Shown here one piece after another: positions 55,842 to 64,000 of a stretch of 64,000 bases of DNA. A program made the translations under genes and the position numbers. The notes beneath the pieces are model-generated. The model was not told where the DNA came from. It saw nothing but the letters and a program-made list of their open reading frames with translations, and did not search any database. The stretch is from Bacillus cereus G9842. GTDB lineage: Bacteria > Bacillota > Bacilli > Bacillales > Bacillaceae_G. The stretch covers positions 1,402,001 through 1,466,000 of the forward strand of contig NC_011772.1 of the NCBI RefSeq assembly GCF_000021305.1, read 5' to 3'. Positions within the stretch are counted from its first letter, which is position 1; each line of letters opens with the position of its first letter.

Positions 55842-56183
55842 ATGGAAGCAAAAACGATGAAAGATATGCAGAAAGAAGTAGATGCATATATTGGTCAGTT
55901 TAAAGAAGGTTATTTCAGTCCGCTTGCAATGATGGCTCGTTTAACGGAAGAAATGGGAGAGCTTGCGAGAGAGGTAAATCATTATTATGGTGAGAAACCG
56001 AAGAAAACAACTGAAAAAGAAAGAAGTATTGAAGAAGAGCTTGGAGATGTATTATTTGTTATGATTTGTATGGCAAATAGTTTAAATATTGATTTAGAGA
56101 CAGCACATAACATTGTAATGAATAAATTTAATACACGTGATAAAGATCGCTGGACACGTATTGATGAGGGAGAGAAAGAATAA
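55842..56183 (+). CDS. ypjD: MazG-like nucleotide pyrophosphohydrolase YpjD
   Basis: 113 residues, all-helical NTP pyrophosphatase fold. Metal motif [11 protein letters not shown] near 32-42 (ExxE) and [12 protein letters not shown] near 64-75 (ExxD). ATG 55842 gives the standard length and is preceded by AGAGGTGAATAGT; the frame open from 55785 would add 19 residues. The start of dapB overlaps its stop. Confidence 0.92.
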
Positions 56184-56983
56184 TGAAAGAAATTAAAGTA
56201 ATTATCGCCGGACCAAGAGGACGTATGGGACATGAAGCAGTCCTTCTTATGGAAAGAACGGAACATTTTAATTTAGTAGCAGCAGTGGATTATAAGCATG
56301 GTGGTGAGAAGATTTCTGATTTACCTGGCATGCCAGCATTACATGCACCGATTTACGCTGATTTACATACTTGTTTAGATGAAGTAGAAGCAGATGTGTT
56401 GTTAGATTTAACAACACCAGAAGTTGGGAAACAACACGTTACACTTGCAGTTGAGCGTGGACTTCGTTCTGTTATTGGTACAACTGGATTTACAGAAGAA
56501 GAATTGGCACGTTTAACAGAGAATGCAAAAGAAAAAGCAGTAGGAACAATTATTGCTCCAAACTTTGCAATTGGTGCAGTTCTTATGATGAAATTCTCAC
56601 AAATGGCAGCGAAATATTTCCAAGATGTTGAGGTAATTGAATTACATCATGATCAAAAATTAGACGCACCATCTGGTACAGCTGTAAAAACGGTAGAATT
56701 AATTCGTCAAAATCGTGAATCAAAGCAGCAAGGTCATCCAAATGAAGTAGAGCAACTAGCAGGTGCACGTGGTGCAAATGTAGACGGTATTCACATTCAT
56801 AGTGTACGTTTGCCAGGGCTTATTGCACACCAAGAAGTAATGTTTGGTGGAGATGGACAAATGTTAACAGTTCGTCATGATTCATTCAATCGTGCATCAT
56901 TTATGTCAGGTGTAAAACTATCAATTGAGACAGTAATGAACCTTGATCATCTTGTGTACGGTTTAGAAAATATTATCGACTAA
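56183..56983 (+). CDS. dapB: 4-hydroxy-tetrahydrodipicolinate reductase
   Basis: Lysine and diaminopimelate pathway enzyme; it follows the step whose product also feeds dipicolinate for spores. 266 residues. Nucleotide motif GPRGRMG near 9-15, [14 protein letters not shown], and the substrate motif [15 protein letters not shown] near 153-167. ATG 56183 is coupled to ypjD by TAATG. Confidence 0.96.
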
Positions 56984-56997
56984 AGGGGAGACAACGG

Positions 56998-57393
56998 ATG
57001 AAAATTGCCTTAATCGCACATGACAAAAAGAAAAATGATATGGTTTCGTTTGCATACGCATATAAACCAATTTTTGAGCAACATGAATTATTTGCAACAG
57101 GAACGACAGGGCTTCGTATTATGGAAGCGACTGGATTAGTTGTAACAAGATATCAATCTGGCCCTCTTGGTGGAGATCAAGAAATTGGTGCAATGATTGC
57201 AAAAAACGATTTAGATATGGTGATTTTCTTCCGCGATCCATTAACAGCACAGCCGCATGAACCGGATGTGAATGCATTGCTTCGTTTATGTGATGTATAT
57301 GCGATTCCACTTGCAACGAATATGGCAAGTGCTGAAATGTTGATGCACGCATTAGAGCGAGGAGATTTAGATTATCGTAAGTTAAGAAAATGA
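56998..57393 (+). CDS. mgsA: Methylglyoxal synthase
   Basis: Makes methylglyoxal from dihydroxyacetone phosphate, a bypass of lower glycolysis. 131 residues. Starts [12 protein letters not shown]; has [22 protein letters not shown] (catalytic Asp) and [14 protein letters not shown] 56998 follows AGGGGAGACAACGG. Methylglyoxal is detoxified by bacillithiol-linked routes, and bshB1 and bshA follow directly. Confidence 0.95.
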
Positions 57394-57404
57394 GGGGAAC
57401 AATT

Positions 57405-58109
57405 ATGAGTGGATTACATATATTAGCGTTTGGTGCTCATGCCGATGATGTTGAAATCGGCATGGCTGGTACCATCGCTAAATATACAAAGCAAGGGTAT
57501 GAAGTAGGTATTTGTGATTTAACAGAAGCTGATCTTTCTTCCAATGGAACGATAGAGTTGAGAAAAGAAGAAGCAGAGGTCGCAGCTCGTATAATGGGAG
57601 TAAAAACGAGGCTGAATTTAGCGATGCCAGACCGTGGTTTGTATATGAAAGAAGAGTATATACGTGAAATTGTCAAGGTGATCCGTACATATAAACCAAA
57701 ACTAGTTTTTGCGCCATACTATGAAGATCGTCATCCAGATCATGCAAATTGTGCAAAGCTTGTGGAAGAGGCTATTTTTTCAGCAGGAATCCGTAAATAT
57801 ATGCCGGAACTTTCACCACATCGTGTGGAGTCTTTTTATAATTATATGATTAATGGTTTTCATAAACCGAATTTTTGTATAGATATAAGTGAGTACCTCT
57901 CTATAAAGGTGGAAGCATTAGAAGCATATGAAAGTCAATTTTCAACAGGAAGTGATGGTGTTAAGACACCGTTAACAGAAGGATACGTTGAAACTGTGAT
58001 TGCTCGTGAGAAGATGTTTGGAAAAGAAGTTGGAGTCTTGTATGCCGAGGGATTTATGAGTAAGAAACCGGTTTTATTACATGCTGATTTATTAGGGGGA
58101 TGTAAATGA
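57405..58109 (+). CDS. bshB1: Bacillithiol biosynthesis deacetylase BshB1
   Basis: Zinc enzyme that removes the acetyl group from GlcNAc-malate. 234 residues, LmbE-like. AHADDVEIG (11-19) and [12 protein letters not shown] near 110-121 carry the metal and catalytic residues. ATG 57405 follows TGAGGGGAACAATT. It overlaps bshA by four bases. Confidence 0.95.
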   Translation: MSGLHILAFGAHADDVEIGMAGTIAKYTKQGYEVGICDLTEADLSSNGTIELRKEEAEVAARIMGVKTRLNLAMPDRGLYMKEEYIREIVKVIRTYKPKLVFAPYYEDRHPDHANCAKLVEEAIFSAGIRKYMPELSPHRVESFYNYMINGFHKPNFCIDISEYLSIKVEALEAYESQFSTGSDGVKTPLTEGYVETVIAREKMFGKEVGVLYAEGFMSKKPVLLHADLLGGCK

Positions 58110-59251
58110 AATTAAAAATAGGTATTACATGTTATCCTTCTGTAGGTGGTTCTGGAGTTGTTGGAACAGAATTAGGAAAGCAATTGGCGGAACGCGGGCA
58201 TGAAATTCACTTTATTACATCGGGTTTACCATTCCGGTTAAATAAAGTATATCCAAACATATATTTTCATGAAGTGACGGTAAGCCAGTACTCTGTATTT
58301 CAATATCCACCATACGATTTAGCGTTAGCAAGTAAAATGGCAGAGGTTGCACAAAGAGAAAACTTAGACATTTTACATGTGCATTACGCAATACCACATG
58401 CAATTTGTGCATATTTAGCAAAACAAATGATCGGAGAGCGTATTAAAATTGTTACAACCTTGCATGGAACAGATATTACTGTGTTAGGTTCCGACCCTTC
58501 GTTAAATAATTTAATTCGTTTTGGTATTGAGCAATCGGATGTTGTTACTGCTGTCTCGCATTCATTAATTAACGAAACGCATGAGCTTGTAAAACCAAGT
58601 AAAGAAATTCAAACGGTATATAACTTTATAGACGAACGTGTATATTTCAAACGTAATATGTCTCAATTAAAGAAAGAATACGGTATAAGTGAGAGTGAAA
58701 AAGTACTTATTCATATTTCGAATTTCCGTAAAGTGAAACGTGTGCAGGATGTTGTTGAGGCATTTGCTAAAATTGTTAAAGAAGTAGATGCGAAGTTGCT
58801 TCTTGTTGGAGACGGACCAGAATTCTGTACGATTTTACAGATAGTGAAGAATTTACATATTGAAGATCGTGTTTTATTCCTAGGGAAGCAAGATAATGTT
58901 GCAGAACTACTTGCGATGAGTGATTTAATGTTGCTTCTATCAGAGAAGGAAAGTTTTGGTCTTGTTTTATTAGAAGCAATGGCGTGTGGTGTACCTTGTA
59001 TCGGAACACGGGTTGGAGGTATTCCAGAGGTTATTCAACACGGGGAAACAGGATATTTATGTGAAGTTGGCGATACAACAGGAGTGGCAAATCAAGCTAC
59101 TCAGCTATTAAAGGACGAGGAACTTCACCGTAATATGGGAGAACGAGCAAGAGAAAGTGTTTATGAGCAATTTCGCTCAGAAAAAATTGTTTCACAATAT
59201 GAAACGATTTACTATGACGTACTAAGGGATGACAAAAATGGAAAGATTTAA
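58106..59251 (+). CDS. bshA: Bacillithiol biosynthesis glycosyltransferase BshA
   Basis: GT4 retaining glycosyltransferase that joins GlcNAc to L-malate, the first bacillithiol step. 381 residues. Acceptor-side loop [12 protein letters not shown] (13-24), HVHYAIPHA, and the donor motif [16 protein letters not shown] near 281-296 with the EX7E glutamates. ATG 58106 overlaps the end of bshB1 (ATGA). cca starts inside its 3' end. Confidence 0.96.
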   Translation: MKLKIGITCYPSVGGSGVVGTELGKQLAERGHEIHFITSGLPFRLNKVYPNIYFHEVTVSQYSVFQYPPYDLALASKMAEVAQRENLDILHVHYAIPHAICAYLAKQMIGERIKIVTTLHGTDITVLGSDPSLNNLIRFGIEQSDVVTAVSHSLINETHELVKPSKEIQTVYNFIDERVYFKRNMSQLKKEYGISESEKVLIHISNFRKVKRVQDVVEAFAKIVKEVDAKLLLVGDGPEFCTILQIVKNLHIEDRVLFLGKQDNVAELLAMSDLMLLLSEKESFGLVLLEAMACGVPCIGTRVGGIPEVIQHGETGYLCEVGDTTGVANQATQLLKDEELHRNMGERARESVYEQFRSEKIVSQYETIYYDVLRDDKNGKI

Positions 59252-60431
59252 AAAAGCTAGTTCTATTATTGAGACATTAAAACAACAAGGACATGAGGCT
59301 TACTTTGTTGGTGGGAGCGTACGAGATCTTATTATCGATAGGCCGATTGGAGATATTGATATTGCGACATCTGCTTTACCAGAAGAAGTGATGGCTATAT
59401 TCCCAAGAAATGTTCCTGTTGGTCTTGAGCATGGAACTGTAATTGTTTTAGAAAATGGTGAGCCTTATGAGGTAACTACTTTTCGAACAGAAAGCGAATA
59501 TGAAGATTTTCGAAGACCTAGTAGTGTTCAATTTGTTCGTTCATTAGAAGAGGATTTAAAACGTCGTGATTTCACGATGAATGCAATTGCTATGACAGAA
59601 GAAGGCGAAATGGTTGATTTATTTGCTGGACAGGAAGCCATTCAACAGAGAGAAATTGTGACAGTTGGAAATGCTGCGGATCGTTTTCAAGAAGATGCCC
59701 TGCGAATGATGCGTGGTATTCGGTTTGTAAGCGCGTTAGGTTTTTCATTAGAAACGAAAACGAAGCAAGCGATTGAAACGTATGGACATTTGCTAGAACA
59801 TATAGCAATTGAGCGCATTACAGTAGAGTTTGAGAAATTGTTAACTGGTACATATTGTGTGAAAGGTCTCAAAGAATTAGTAGAGACGAAGCTATTTTCT
59901 CATTTGCCATATTTACAAATGTCAGAAGAGAGACTGTTAAAAGCTACGCAGTATAAATGGGATTCTTTCGAAACGGATATTGAGGCGTGGGCATTTTTCT
60001 TATATTGTATCGGAGAAGAACATCCATCTGTCTTTTTACGTCAATGGAAGTTTTCGAATAAAAAAATAAAAGATATTGTTGCAGTTTTATTGGCAATCCG
60101 TACTAGAAAGGAGAAGGATTGGGATACAGTCCTTCTTTATAAAACGGGAATTTATATCGCTGAAATGGCAGAGAGAGTATATGAAGCGATGATTGAAAGC
60201 TATAATCCTACATCTGTTAAACGAGTACAATCAATGTTTCATGCATTGCCAATCCAGGGTCGTCAAGAAATGAATGTGACTGGTAATGATTTATTAAACT
60301 GGGCAAACAAAAAGCCTGGTCCGTGGGTTGCTGACATGCTTCAGAAAATCGAGGAAGCAATTGTAAAAGGAAACGTAGTTAATGAGAAAGAGCGTATAAG
60401 GGAGTGGCTGCAAGGATGCAATCTACTATAA
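59238..60431 (+). CDS. cca: CCA tRNA nucleotidyltransferase
   Basis: Adds or repairs the 3' CCA of tRNA. 397 residues, class II. Head motif GGSVRDLII and GDIDIAT with the metal-binding aspartates, [10 protein letters not shown], then [15 protein letters not shown] 59238 follows TAAGGGATGAC; an in-frame ATG at 59229 is possible. It overlaps bshA upstream and birA downstream, so this is one long translationally coupled operon. Confidence 0.95.
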   Translation: MERFKKASSIIETLKQQGHEAYFVGGSVRDLIIDRPIGDIDIATSALPEEVMAIFPRNVPVGLEHGTVIVLENGEPYEVTTFRTESEYEDFRRPSSVQFVRSLEEDLKRRDFTMNAIAMTEEGEMVDLFAGQEAIQQREIVTVGNAADRFQEDALRMMRGIRFVSALGFSLETKTKQAIETYGHLLEHIAIERITVEFEKLLTGTYCVKGLKELVETKLFSHLPYLQMSEERLLKATQYKWDSFETDIEAWAFFLYCIGEEHPSVFLRQWKFSNKKIKDIVAVLLAIRTRKEKDWDTVLLYKTGIYIAEMAERVYEAMIESYNPTSVKRVQSMFHALPIQGRQEMNVTGNDLLNWANKKPGPWVADMLQKIEEAIVKGNVVNEKERIREWLQGCNLL

Positions 60432-61396
60432 GAAAGCAGTTATTACAAGTTTTTTCTGAAGCGGATGGCGAGTTTGTATCCGGCCAAACGATTAGTGATA
60501 AACTTGGTTGTTCAAGAACTGCTGTGTGGAAACATATGGAAGATCTCCGGAGTGAGGGATATGAACTTGAAGCTGTGCGCCGATTAGGTTACCGAATTGC
60601 AAGTAAGCCAGACAAAGTGACTGCTAATGAAATTCAGTTAGGGCTACAAACGAAGCGAATTGGTAGAACAGTGTATTTTGAAGAAACTGTTGAATCAACG
60701 CAGCACATTGCAGCAAAACTTGCTTATGAAGGTGCAGAAGAAGGAACTATCGTTGTAGCAGAAGAACAAACAGCGGGAAGAGGTCGTTTAAGCAGAAAAT
60801 GGCATTCACCAAAAGGAACAGGAATTTGGATGAGTATTATTTTACGCCCATCGATTCCAGTTCATCATGCACCGCAACTTACTTTGTTAGCGGCTGTTAG
60901 TGTTGCACAGGCAATTGAAAAATGTACAGGTGTAGGCGTGGGAATAAAATGGCCAAATGATATTTTAATTCAAGGTAAAAAGGCTGTAGGTATATTAACA
61001 GAAATGCAAGCGGATCCTGATAAAATTAATGCTGTCATTATGGGCATCGGTATTAATGCGAATCAAAAGCAAGAACATTTTGATGAAGAAATTCAGCACA
61101 TTGCTACTTCATTAGCGATTGAATCAGGTAAGCCGATTGTTCGTGCAGAACTTATGCAACAAATCTATTTACAACTAGAAAAATTATATGAAGAGTATTT
61201 ACAAAATGGTTTCTCTGTCATTAAAATTCTTTGGGAAAGTTACGCTGTGAGCATCGGGAAAGAAATTACTGCTCGAACGATGAGAGAGACGATTACGGGG
61301 TTAGCGAAAGGAATCACAGAGGATGGTGTATTACTTCTGGAGGATCATGAGGGGAAAGTACATCATATTCATTCTGCAGATATCGAAATTAAGTAA
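60416..61396 (+). CDS. birA: Biotin-protein ligase and biotin operon repressor BirA
   Basis: Attaches biotin to acetyl-CoA and pyruvate carboxylases and represses biotin genes. 326 residues: N-terminal winged helix (about 5-65, ISDKLGCSRTAVWKHMEDL), catalytic domain with GRGRLSRKWHSP near 122-133 and KWPNDI, and a C-terminal SH3-like cap. ATG 60416 lies in the end of cca. Confidence 0.95.
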   Translation: MQSTIRKQLLQVFSEADGEFVSGQTISDKLGCSRTAVWKHMEDLRSEGYELEAVRRLGYRIASKPDKVTANEIQLGLQTKRIGRTVYFEETVESTQHIAAKLAYEGAEEGTIVVAEEQTAGRGRLSRKWHSPKGTGIWMSIILRPSIPVHHAPQLTLLAAVSVAQAIEKCTGVGVGIKWPNDILIQGKKAVGILTEMQADPDKINAVIMGIGINANQKQEHFDEEIQHIATSLAIESGKPIVRAELMQQIYLQLEKLYEEYLQNGFSVIKILWESYAVSIGKEITARTMRETITGLAKGITEDGVLLLEDHEGKVHHIHSADIEIK

Positions 61397-61428
61397 AAGA
61401 AGTTCCTCTTTTGGAACTTCTTTTTATT
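61395..61428 (+). terminator. Terminator after birA
   Basis: AAAAGAAGTTCC pairs with GGAACTTCTTTT over 6 bases, with T run. It ends the ypjD-to-birA operon. Confidence 0.9.
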
Positions 61429-61523
61429 TCAATATTTTTGAGTTGAATTTGTAACATGATAATAAATTCTTTTCATATTTAAAGTTCACTTCAAAATATC
61501 TTCCGTCTAGTTGGCCTGGCATG

Positions 61524-61913
61524 TTATTTGACGATTACTTTGCCTTCCATTCCTTTAAGAAGATGGTATCGACATATTAATTCATATGTACCAGTATTTT
61601 TAGGTTTCACGGTAATATTCTTTTCTTTTCCTGACTCGACTACGACGTCAATGCCGAGTTTTTTCACTGTAAAGGTGTGCTCGTTTTTACCTTTATTTTT
61701 CAATAGTAATGTTGTAGATCCTTCAAGCGGAATCGTGATGACATTTGGATTAAAGTAATCATCATTTAGTTCAACCTCAATCACGTTCGTTAAATCGGTG
61801 GGTTGTGTTACGACATTAACTGAGGCAAATACATGAAAGGATCCTAAAGACATCCACCATACAATCATTACAAGCAAACTGCTGAATTGAAATAACCACC
61901 TGTTCATAGACAT
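61524..61913 (-). CDS. Exported cupredoxin-domain protein
   Basis: 129 residues: signal peptide or anchor at about 1-31 (cleaved near VFA) and one cupredoxin domain. Type 1 copper ligands are all visible: His in NEHTF, Cys in ELICRYH, the following His, and Met in KGMEG, five residues on. ATG 61913 follows AAAGGAGAATTGCAG on the minus strand. It is alone between birA and the panB leader. Possible copper binding or electron transfer outside the cell; partner unknown. Confidence 0.85.
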   Translation of the reverse strand: MSMNRWLFQFSSLLVMIVWWMSLGSFHVFASVNVVTQPTDLTNVIEVELNDDYFNPNVITIPLEGSTTLLLKNKGKNEHTFTVKKLGIDVVVESGKEKNITVKPKNTGTYELICRYHLLKGMEGKVIVK

Positions 61914-62076
61914 CTGCAATTCTCCTTTGTTAAGTACTTTTCCTCAATTAACCTGCATCATTAGTTTAAGAGTTATACTATACAGTTCAATTGATTATAG
62001 AAGAAATTAACTTAGATTTTTTTAACATGCGTTGAAAAAACATGTATCTTTTCAAGATTGAATTATCTATAAAAAC

Positions 62077-62118
62077 TTTATCCCGCTATTTGTCGGGCTG
62101 ATTAAATTTTCACTTTAT
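62077..62118 (-). repeat. Shortened copy of the bcr1-like repeat, opposite orientation
   Basis: 42 bases bounded by TTTAT at both ends. TTTATCCCGCTATT and CTGATTAAATTTTCACTTTAT match, inverted, the two ends of the element at 46002-46157, with the middle (about 110 bases) missing. The direct TTTAT ends look like a target duplication. Confidence 0.6.
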
Positions 62119-62209
62119 AGCATATATACTCTCTTGTTAAATTTCATATACCGTAATAAGAATAAAAAATTATTTTTTCAAAAAAATGTAGTAATTCCTT
62201 TTTGTAGTT

Positions 62210-62218
62210 TGCTATAAT
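62210..62218 (+). promoter_or_regulatory. Extended -10 promoter of panB
   Basis: TGCTATAAT, an extended -10; no clear -35. Transcription would start at about 62225, within the first hairpin arm or just ahead of it. Confidence 0.55.
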
Positions 62219-62221
62219 TAG

Positions 62222-62265
62222 TTCGAATGTGGGCAGTATCAGAGTGAACTGCACCATGATTCGAA
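62222..62265 (+). ncRNA. Structured panB leader, possible pan RNA motif
   Basis: TTCGAAT (62222-62228) pairs with ATTCGAA (62259-62265); inside, TGGGCAGT pairs with ACTGCACCA leaving a bulged A. Such a stem with bulged A upstream of panB fits the published pan RNA motif as I remember it. A second small stem, TTGGAT with ATCCAA, follows at about 62287-62309. Confidence 0.5.
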
Positions 62266-62349
62266 GTAATATGAAAAATAATAACTTGGATTCTGCCTTG
62301 ATCCAATAACGGACTGGGACAGAGGGATGAATAATGCCGACTAACACAC

Positions 62350-62386
62350 AACCCTTCTGCCCTTTTATGGCCAGAGGGGTTTTTTA
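62350..62386 (+). terminator. Terminator in the panB leader
   Basis: AACCCTTCTGCCC pairs with GGCCAGAGGGGTT (one mismatch, one G-T) over 6 bases, then TTTTTT. It lies between the promoter and panB, so it may be regulated. Confidence 0.8.
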
Positions 62387-62433
62387 TATGATTTCGGCCA
62401 TCTCCTCTCTCCTGCATAAAGGAGGAGTAGTTT

Positions 62434-63270
62434 TTGAAAACAAAAACAGATTTTTTGAAGATGAAAGAGCAAGGTGAGCCGATTACAATGCTAACGGCGT
62501 ATGATTATCCATCTGCTAAATTAGCAGAAGAAGCTGAAGTTGATATGATTTTAGTTGGAGATTCTCTTGGAATGGTTGTACTCGGATACGATTCAACAGT
62601 ACCTGTAACAGTAGAGGATATGATTCATCATACGAAAGCTGTACGCCGCGGAGCGAAAGAGACGTTTATTGTAACTGATATGCCATTTATGTCGTATCAC
62701 GTATCATTACAAGAAACGATGATGAATGCACGCCGCATCGTTCAAGAGAGCGGGGCGCACGCATTGAAGGTAGAAGGTGCTGGAGAAGTTATATCAACGA
62801 TTCAATATTTGACGAACGCAGGAATTCCTGTTGTAGCGCATTTAGGTTTAACACCTCAATCTGTAGGAGTGTTGGGTGGATATAAAGTGCAAGGAAAAGA
62901 TGCGGAGAGTGCAAAAAAATTAATAGAAGATGCAAAGAAATGTGAAGAAGCTGGTGCAATAGCGCTTGTGTTAGAATGTGTACCAATGCAGTTAGCAGAA
63001 CTTATTTCAGAACAACTAACAATACCAACAATCGGGATTGGTGCAGGACAAAAAGTAGATGGGCAAGTGCTTGTTTATCATGATCTTATCTCATATGGCG
63101 TAAATCGTGTTCCAAAATTTGTGAAGCAATATACTTCTGTTCAAGAGGAGATTGTGCGCGGGATTTCACAATACGTTACTGAAGTAAAGACAAGGCAATT
63201 TCCTGAAGAAAAACATTCGTTCACAATGAAAGAAGAAGACCGCTTAGCGTTATACGGGGGAAAACAATAA
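62434..63270 (+). CDS. panB: 3-methyl-2-oxobutanoate hydroxymethyltransferase
   Basis: First committed step of pantothenate synthesis: makes ketopantoate from 2-oxoisovalerate. 278 residues. [16 protein letters not shown] near the start, [12 protein letters not shown] with metal-binding Asp, GGYKVQGKD, and [12 protein letters not shown]. The start is TTG 62434 after AAAGGAGGAGTAG; upstream CTCCT repeats could mask that ribosome site. The leader has a structured RNA and a terminator. panC overlaps its last base. Confidence 0.95.
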   Translation: MKTKTDFLKMKEQGEPITMLTAYDYPSAKLAEEAEVDMILVGDSLGMVVLGYDSTVPVTVEDMIHHTKAVRRGAKETFIVTDMPFMSYHVSLQETMMNARRIVQESGAHALKVEGAGEVISTIQYLTNAGIPVVAHLGLTPQSVGVLGGYKVQGKDAESAKKLIEDAKKCEEAGAIALVLECVPMQLAELISEQLTIPTIGIGAGQKVDGQVLVYHDLISYGVNRVPKFVKQYTSVQEEIVRGISQYVTEVKTRQFPEEKHSFTMKEEDRLALYGGKQ

Positions 63271-64000
63271 TGAAAATCGTAACTACAGTGCAAGAGATGC
63301 AGCAAATTACAAACGAACTGCATGCAAGTGGAAAAAGTATTGGTTTTGTTCCAACGATGGGTTATTTACATGAAGGGCATGCTACCTTATTACGTAAGGC
63401 AAGAGAAGAAAATGAAATTGTAGTTTTAAGTGTATTTGTAAACCCGCTGCAATTTGGCCCAAATGAAGATTTAGATCGATATCCTCGTGATATTGATAGA
63501 GATGAAAATGTAGCAAAAGAAAACGGTGTAGATTATTTATTTTATCCGAGTGTAGAAGAAATGTATCCATCAGAACAAACAACAACAGTAGAAGTTGTGA
63601 AACGCACGGACGTATTATGCGGTAAACAAAGACCTGGTCATTTTGCTGGTGTTGCAACTGTACTAATGAAACTATTTAATATTACGCTGCCAACGCGTGC
63701 TTATTTCGGTATGAAAGATGCTCAACAAGTTGCAGTAATTGAAGGATTTGTAACTGATTTCAATATTCCAGTTACAATCGTACCAGTTGATATTGTAAGG
63801 GAAGAAGATGGATTAGCGAAAAGTTCTCGTAACGTGTACCTATCACAAGATGAACGTGAAGAGGCTCTTCATTTATACCGCAGTCTATGTATAGCGAAAG
63901 AAAGAATTGAGGCAGGTGAACGTAATCCGGAAATCATTACAAATCTTGTGAAAGAGTATATTGAGACGCATACGAAAGGCACTGTAGATTATGCGGATTT
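63270..64000 (+). CDS. panC: Pantoate-beta-alanine ligase, partial
   Basis: Joins pantoate and beta-alanine to pantothenate with ATP. The first 243 residues are in the window; the gene continues past the end (family length about 280). [12 protein letters not shown] near 26-37 is the HxGH nucleotide motif, [11 protein letters not shown] and SSRNVYLS (KMSKS-like) follow. ATG 63270 overlaps the panB stop (TAATG). Confidence 0.95.
   Translation, partial: MKIVTTVQEMQQITNELHASGKSIGFVPTMGYLHEGHATLLRKAREENEIVVLSVFVNPLQFGPNEDLDRYPRDIDRDENVAKENGVDYLFYPSVEEMYPSEQTTTVEVVKRTDVLCGKQRPGHFAGVATVLMKLFNITLPTRAYFGMKDAQQVAVIEGFVTDFNIPVTIVPVDIVREEDGLAKSSRNVYLSQDEREEALHLYRSLCIAKERIEAGERNPEIITNLVKEYIETHTKGTVDYAD

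Overview
The window reads as one stretch of chromosome from a Bacillus cereus group bacterium (B. cereus, B. anthracis or B. thuringiensis; the sequence does not let me choose). Reasons are the low GC content, strong GGAGG-type ribosome sites, abundant sporulation genes, bacillithiol genes, gene order running parallel to the B. subtilis dacB-spmAB-rluB-res, ypb, yph-spoIVA-hbs, men/hep, aro, ypi-qcr and ypj-dapB-bsh-cca-birA-pan blocks, and an interspersed repeat that looks like a B. cereus group bcr element. Almost all genes are on the + strand. The exceptions are single minus-strand genes: a PH-like membrane protein, fer, ansA, ypzI, ypjC and a cupredoxin. No rRNA, tRNA, CRISPR, IS or intact prophage was seen.

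Layout: 0-3.4 kb, a divergent superoxide dismutase and the SigE-type dacB-spmA-spmB operon. 3.6-10.7 kb, rluB, the ResABC cytochrome c maturation genes and the ResDE redox two-component system. 10.8-14.5 kb, a cobalamin adenosyltransferase, an M23/LysM protein, an FMN-riboswitch-controlled riboflavin transporter and a ferredoxin with a Fur-box promoter. 14.7-20.8 kb, ypbB-recQ-ypbD-ypbE-ypbG, a MerR-like regulator and a MecA paralogue. 21-25.7 kb, glutamate dehydrogenase under two cre-like boxes, two small membrane proteins (one behind a LexA-type promoter), a leaderless amidase, a YpdA/Bdr oxidoreductase and asparaginase. 25.9-34.2 kb, ypfB-cmk-ypfD-fni, the YIEGIA membrane module, der-gpsA. 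34.2-38.7 kb, spoVIF, yphE-yphF, spoIVA, hbs, folE. 38.9-45.7 kb, hepS-menG-hepT-ndk and aroC-aroB-hisC. 46-53.9 kb, a bcr-like repeat, ypiA-ypiB-ypiF, qcrABC, ypjA, a Lit-family gene, ypjB and a zinc peptidase. 54-64 kb, a UDG-fold protein without cysteines, ypjC, ypjD-dapB-mgsA-bshB1-bshA-cca-birA, a cupredoxin, a second shortened copy of the repeat, and panB-panC with a structured leader. panC runs off the window.

Functional themes are respiration (ResABCDE, menaquinone tail and head synthesis, QcrABC), sporulation (DacB, SpmAB, SpoIVA, SpoVIF, YphB, YpjB), thiol redox (BshA, BshB1, Bdr) and cofactor supply (riboflavin, biotin, pantothenate, folate). The best leads for something undescribed are the SOS-type promoter with a small membrane protein followed by an amidase whose start codon lies in a hairpin (22.7-23.6 kb), the pair of full and shortened repeat copies (46.0 and 62.1 kb), the terminator-like hairpin inside fni, the Fur-box ferredoxin promoter, and the structured panB and ypfD leaders.
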